DNA of 64,000 nt from Ischnura elegans (lineage: Eukaryota; Arthropoda; Insecta; Odonata; Coenagrionidae): contig NC_060251.1 in NCBI RefSeq assembly GCF_921293095.1, positions 57,801,585 through 57,865,584 on the forward strand, in the 5' to 3' direction. The notes under the pieces were generated by a model. That model did no database searches. It worked only from the letters and a program-made list of their open reading frames with translations, and was not told the DNA's origin. The position numbers were made by a program, and so were the translations under genes. Of the stretch, positions 58,820-64,000 are shown one piece after another. Position 1 is the stretch's first letter, and each line of letters starts with the position of its first letter.

Positions 58820-60575
58820 TTTCATGGGTTAGATATTGTCCTAGTGTCATATTTTTCTATTTAATGTGTAAATTCATTATGAAATGGGAATAGATTGATG
58901 GAAAATGCCTTTTCATGGATTGGGGATATTTTAATGTGGTAGAAATTATTCCTTAATACTAAATTGATTTTGGCAACTGGACGATTCAGAATGTGGGCCT
59001 ACAATGACTGGGAATGAAGAGATGGAAATAAAAGGGAAATATAAGAGGATTGCACTAAGAGAGATGTAGTTCCTTGAGGATGGAGGACTAAATTGATTTC
59101 AGAAAGTAAAAAGGAACTCCATTATCTGGAATTCTGCCATGAAAAAGTTGACAAATTCTTCAGATCTCAAATCTTCAAATGTTGATCTTCTAACGAGTAA
59201 GTTTGTCAGTTATTCATGAATTTCCCAATTGATCGACCATACATTTACACAATGTACCTGCTCTGACACTGCTTATAGGTTATGATTTCTGACGCAATAT
59301 GAGAGAGGTATTATCTTAATATAAAACCTTATCTTTGTCACTATCAAAGCTGTTGTGTGTGTGAAAGTGTACATTAAAAACATTGAAATTGACTGCCTGT
59401 GCTGGCAGTGGCTTTTGACTTGCTGAGTTCAAGGCTGGCTGTTCTTGCAGGTGCCAGCACCAATGCTGTGCCTGACATTTTGTTAAATCTTGTATTTGAT
59501 TTCATTACATCTATAATCAGTGAAGGTAAACAAAGCTGGTACACAGGAAAAAGGCCCCTGGGATTTAAATAAACTCATGTATTTTTCTTAAATATACTTT
59601 CTAGAACATAATTTAAATTATTATTCTACATTACGGTCACATATACTTGGCTTTTTTAATCCCCGAGGACAAGTTTTAAAATAATAGTTCTGCTCCGTAG
59701 CTTGCATCACGATCACCTCTTAAGAATTGCTGATTTCCCAGCCATTTTTTTTATGTCGGCGAACGAAATCAATGGTTTGGCATCGAATTAGCAAGTAGAG
59801 TGGATGATCAAGAATATACAGTCGAAAACTGAGGCTCATGAGTTCATCCTGCCATGTCCTCACTGGTCGCACCTTGCAGCATGCCTCTCAATAGATTTTA
59901 GTCAGAATCAAAGTGAATGTTTTCAACCATTCACTCCACAGTTCTGATTTGGTCCAAAACTATTTCAATTTGTCTCAAAACTTAAAATATGTCTAGGAAC
60001 ATATTTTTTATGAGTGAGGGAGTCAATGGTTTGCTACAACCACTGGCAGTAGAGTTTTCGTTTGTACATGAGATATTTGAAAACTTGAACTAATGTGTAA
60101 TGAGAGTCTAAATTTCAGTGGCGATTACATATAAAAGTAATTTAAGATATGTGTTGGAAGAATGAATTATGTACAGTGTAAAACAGATTTGAGTAATTTT
60201 TTTTATCCCTGAAAAGAAACTACTTTCTGAACAACCGTTGTATGTTCACTTCTAGTAAGGTGCCAGAATGAGTTGAATGCCAATTATGTACTGTGTGGCA
60301 CAAACTTTTACCGGCAAACGAATAGGTACCATGTATGCTTGATATTTGACTTCCTGTTTTGCTGGAAATTATTTAAGGCCACACTCATCAATATTCAAAC
60401 GCCATTATGTTATATGATCTTAACCATGAACACTGATGTCCACTGCTTAAGGAACCACAGGGCAAAAATTAAATTTCTTTGTTATATTTTTTTCATGCTG
60501 CAATCAAGCAGGTTTGATGAAAAAATTGGCTCTCAGATACTTATGCTTTGAGTGAAAGATTAACAAATATGTATA
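58820..60575. other. 3' UTR or intergenic sequence
   Basis: No coding exon or repeat terminus recognised. It may include an extended COMMD4 3' UTR. Confidence 0.4.
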
Positions 60576-61768
60576 CAGTAGACTCTCGTTATTACGAAGT
60601 TCACGGGACCGAAAAATCGGAGGTTCGTATTAACGAAGTTCGTAAGAACGTTTCTTTTAGGAATCGTCGAAAGGAATAGTGTATTATAAACGCGATTAAA
60701 TTACGCGGAAATAAATATAAACAGGAAAATGCGTTTCAGTTTTTCAACAGAAGACTGCGCCATGACGCAATCGAGGGTTGATATCTTCCCGAATACATGA
60801 ACTCCGATATTCAAACTCGATGCGTCCCAAGACCTTGTTCCTAGGTTGATAAAATTACAGTCCGGCCACCGAGAGTTGTCCAATTACAGACCAAATGGTC
60901 TAGGTCCGGGGAGGGGGCAAGGCTGCCAGGTAAGAAAGGGAAACGCTTACAAAGTGTTCCGTGAAGAAAAGATCCGGAAGGGACGACGCCGTAATCCATC
61001 CGTTGTGCCGTAATCGGACAACCCTCGCCAGCCGGACTGTATGTAATTTATCGCAGAGTAAGGTTATCCTGCGGGATGCAACACTGCATCACACGTATGC
61101 GCTTACTCACGCTTGTGGCGAACTGATCTAGCGGGGCCTGCGATGCATTCGGAGCCGAAAAAATAGCTCCCCGCGGTGGCGAAGAACGGGCGAAACGTTG
61201 AACAGTTCCTAAATTCACACCATTTTCATTGATACCTTATTCAGATCATGATCACAGTGAGAGTTTCTCAGCGCCACACCGCGTAGTATCGGCCAAATCG
61301 AAAGGCGCCAAATTTGAAATTTGAAAATTTTGAATGCTCCTATCTCTGAAAATTCGTAAATCGAATGTGCATAGGAAGAGGTCTGACTGTACATCCTATT
61401 TACGAACGGTTATGAGTAGGGCACCCTGACTACACAGGAATGAAGCTAGTTATATGATGTTGCGTGTAAACTGAATAAAGAACCATAATTGACACTCTTA
61501 GGCACAGTAAACGAGAATAACTTAAACGTGGCGCAATTATTGAAACTTCAGTGTAGTGAATATCCACCTAAATACCGTGGCTTGTGCGTGCAACTTCGTA
61601 ATAAAGTTCATATTGTAACTGCCGGGACCGGGACATAGGTTCGTAATTTCGTAAAAATAACGTTTCTTTTACTATAGCTTGGATAGGCCCTTTCGACGGG
61701 ACCAACGGATTGCTTCGTAATAACGAGAACTTCGTAACAACGTTGTTCGTATTAACGAGAGTCTACTG
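60576..61768. mobile_element. pogo/Tigger-like non-autonomous element, 1193 bp
   Basis: CAGTAGACTCTCGTTATTAC and its inverted copy (right end ...taacgagagtctactg) are flanked by TA on both sides. Near both ends ttcgtaa/ttacgaa words repeat. This terminus is typical of pogo/Tigger relatives. A second element is nested at 60858-61039. There is no transposase frame. Confidence 0.75.
60858..61039. mobile_element. Nested TA-flanked MITE, 182 bp
   Basis: CAGTCCGGCCACCGAGAGTT, then gtcc, and the inverted end (ggacaaccctcgccagccgg, then actg) are flanked by TA at 60856-60857 and 61040-61041. It lies wholly inside the larger pogo/Tigger-like element, so it is the younger insertion. Confidence 0.65.
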
Positions 61769-63295
61769 TACTATTCTACACTTGCCAACAAAGTTATCAA
61801 AATTCCATTATGGAGTGGTCATGGGTAAGTTGTTGGGAGTATTTCAGCTGGAAACAAATTGTTTTATCTTTAATGACTCGTGGCAAGTTGATGGAATAGA
61901 TTACATCATCCTAACATTTAAGATTCATGCTCATTACTGAGTTAAATTTTTGTTCTTGCTTTCATAAAGCAGTATATTCTGAGTATGATTGAGTGAGAAT
62001 TATTCTCAAATTAACTTGTACCCATAATTTTACTTAATCATTTATTTTATTACAAATTGATTTCCAAAAAAATATTCTGTAAGGAAGACATCATCTTACA
62101 ATATATGATTATTGTACACCTTTCTGAACTCCCATACAATAACATGATTGTCACAGGTGAGAGATCTAATGAGATTCATATCATTTATTTTTCTCTTGTT
62201 GCAGCTAATACTGCATCTTATAGACTTAATGCAAAGCACATACTCTCCTTTAGCAGCTCATACTGCTTCTTATAGACACACTTATTTGTACACACTGCTA
62301 TGTACTTTGAAGTCTTTTCTTAACTTTCCATGGCTCACTGGTTTAATGTGGTGATGAATGCACATATATTTATGTACAAAAATTATTTTAAACAGTTCAC
62401 TTATATGAGCACTAATTAGTCGGACCGTCTGCAGAATATTGAATACTGCATAAGTTTTTTCTATACACTTTGCAAATCACCAGACATCTGGGTCAGCATG
62501 CCTTAGTATTAAGTTCACTGAAAATGCACCTGTTGGTTCTTATCAACACATTAATGGTTAATGCATTAACTTGTAAGAGTTTTCACTAATTACTGTTTCT
62601 CACTGCCTTTAGAAAACTCTCATTGAAGCACATTTATTTTCAGGTTTCTTCCATTTTTGACTAAATTTTCTTCGATGCTTTGGTTTCACTTTGAAGTCTT
62701 GTGAATAATCTACATCACCTTCAGTTTTTGAAGCCTACAATGCTACTGCCAAATATGTACACCACAATCAGTGATGGAATCCAATGGCAAAACTCTTCTC
62801 CATTTCTCACATGCCACTGGAAGTGGTTTTGTTCTAGAAGTAAAGGGTGAGCTCCCGAGACATTTGTTGGTCACCCTGTTAGAAAAAAATGTGTTCGGAA
62901 TGAGATTTGTCTAAATTTCTTGGTGAATATGTCATTTGATTGTTGAATTGGTCAGGGTTCGGCATCACTCTTTTCTGCCTTGTTAGATTTCAAAGATAAA
63001 TCCCAAATAGCAGACAATATCCGTTGGATATCTAAGCAAGGTTGGTATATCCAAAACATGTTATAACGCGATGAATATTTTGACAACATTACATAGATGT
63101 CCAACTTGCAATACCCATGATATTAAAAAAAATTTATTCCAAACAGTATCCATAGGCAGCATATGCTCTGTATAGAATTGAAGTGCATAAATGTTTTGTC
63201 TGTATGTCTAAGGATATCCAAAAACTATAATAACCACACCCATTATCTAATCATAATATATTGTGAAGATACCTTAGAGATGTTGTAATATGGAC
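61769..63295. other. Intergenic sequence, no gene recognised
   Basis: Only short AT-rich frames and small direct repeats (near 62213 and 62261, tactgcatcttatagac / tactgcttcttatagac). Confidence 0.4.
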
Positions 63296-63551
63296 CAGTG
63301 GCGTAGCCAGGAATTTTTTTCGGGGTGAGGGGGGTTACAAAACCAGGGAGGAAAATTTTCAAAAAAACAGGGTACCAAGTAATGGGGCTTTAAACTAATT
63401 TTAGCACTTTTCATAATCGGAAAAACTTCATTTGTAAAAAAAATATTTTGTAAATTCATGATTTTGTCAATATTTTGTTTTCTTTTATGAAGCAAAAAAT
63501 TTGTGTTTTAATATCGCGGGGGTCCGGACCCCACCCCTGGCTACATCACTG
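63296..63551. mobile_element. hAT-type MITE, 256 bp
   Basis: Exact 8-bp duplications ATATGGAC lie at 63288-63295 and 63552-63559. The termini are CAGTGGCGTAGCCAGG and the complement of CAGTGATGTAGCCAGG. The core is AT-rich with a short GC-rich zone near the right end. Confidence 0.8.
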
Positions 63552-63652
63552 ATATGGACCTCGATGTCCACTGTTGGACATCACTGCAACGTTGTTTGGT
63601 GGGTTCCTTGGATATTTGATAAATGGATGCAGGGATATTCCACGAATGTCAT

Positions 63653-63908
63653 ATCGATACCACCACTGCACAAGCACTCAACAATCACCCACCGAATCAA
63701 ATCCGCTCATCTAGTAACCCAACAATACGAATCCGCTCAGCTAGCAGTGTCCGGAGCATAAACCCTCATCTCCTATTCTCCAAGCTTGGAGGTGAGCGTT
63801 TATGCTCCGGACTCTGCCAGCTGAGCGGATTCGTATTGTTGGGCTACTAGATGAGCAGATTTGATTTGGTGGGCGATTGTTGAGCGTTTTTGCAGTGGAG
63901 GTATCGAT
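63653..63908. repeat. Long perfect-length hairpin, 111-bp arms
   Basis: The arms 63653-63763 and 63798-63908 are inverted copies with 10 mismatches and no gaps (about 91% identity). They are separated by 34 bp that itself contains a palindrome (ctccaagcttggag). Transcription would give a long double-stranded hairpin. Confidence 0.85.
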
Positions 63909-64000
63909 TAATGTTAACGCTGATAATGTAGTCTGGATATTCTTGGGATATTGATTGCTACTTGGTATAAATACTCAGAATTTTTCATGTCTCTTACTTG

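Noticed and set aside
1..64000. CRISPR array, prokaryotic operons or viral genome
   Set aside because: There are no regularly spaced identical repeats and no ribosome-binding-site-led gene clusters. Introns, SINE, Helitron and hAT elements show a eukaryotic nuclear sequence.

Overview
The window looks like a nuclear genome segment from an arthropod, probably an insect with a large, repeat-rich genome. It is AT-rich, its few coding exons are GC-rich islands bounded by GT-AG introns, and it carries many decayed transposons (hAT, Tc1/pogo-like, Helitron, a Penelope-like fragment, a tRNA-derived SINE, several foldback MITE families). The species cannot be named from the sequence. Two genes can be reconstructed exon by exon.

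(1) Minus strand, 9781 to 5526: a three-exon neuropeptide precursor of 203 residues. It has a signal peptide, dibasic cleavage sites and three amidation-type motifs of the form W-x-x-(R/K)-G after acidic stretches. The best one, VFWAARGKR, fits the natalisin family (FWxxR-amide), which is known from arthropods. The intron upstream of its middle exon holds a tandem duplication that includes a decayed copy of that exon's splice acceptor and first codons. A further diverged copy of the flank lies at 13.46-13.6 kb beside a GC-rich antisense block. A possible distant promoter with a 5' UTR exon lies near 21.7-21.9 kb.

(2) Plus strand, 35963 to 58639: COMMD4, a COMM-domain protein of 209 residues in seven coding exons. 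The first coding exon supplies only the start ATG, and a 16.8-kb intron separates exons 3 and 4. A 200-base assembly gap (36990-37189) lies in the first intron and has nearly the same sequence on both sides.

Layout. 0.5-7.2 kb: MITE copies, a SINE and the 3' exon of the neuropeptide gene. 7.8-9.8 kb: its middle and signal-peptide exons. 12.3-13.6 kb: MITE and GC-rich block. 17.06-18.64 kb: a Helitron with an hAT element inserted at its 3' end. 20-24 kb: hairpin elements, possible promoter, a local duplication. 25.1-25.8 kb: MITE and a possible orphan terminal exon. 28-35 kb: small MITEs, CpG-rich stretches, a Penelope-like GIY-YIG fragment. 35.2-58.7 kb: COMMD4, its big intron filled with MITEs, local duplications and two unexplained antisense open frames that end at good splice donors. 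58.7-64 kb: nested pogo/Tigger-like elements, an hAT MITE and a striking hairpin with two 111-bp arms.

The two genes have no evident functional link. One is a secreted signalling peptide, the other a cytosolic trafficking and NF-kB-related factor.
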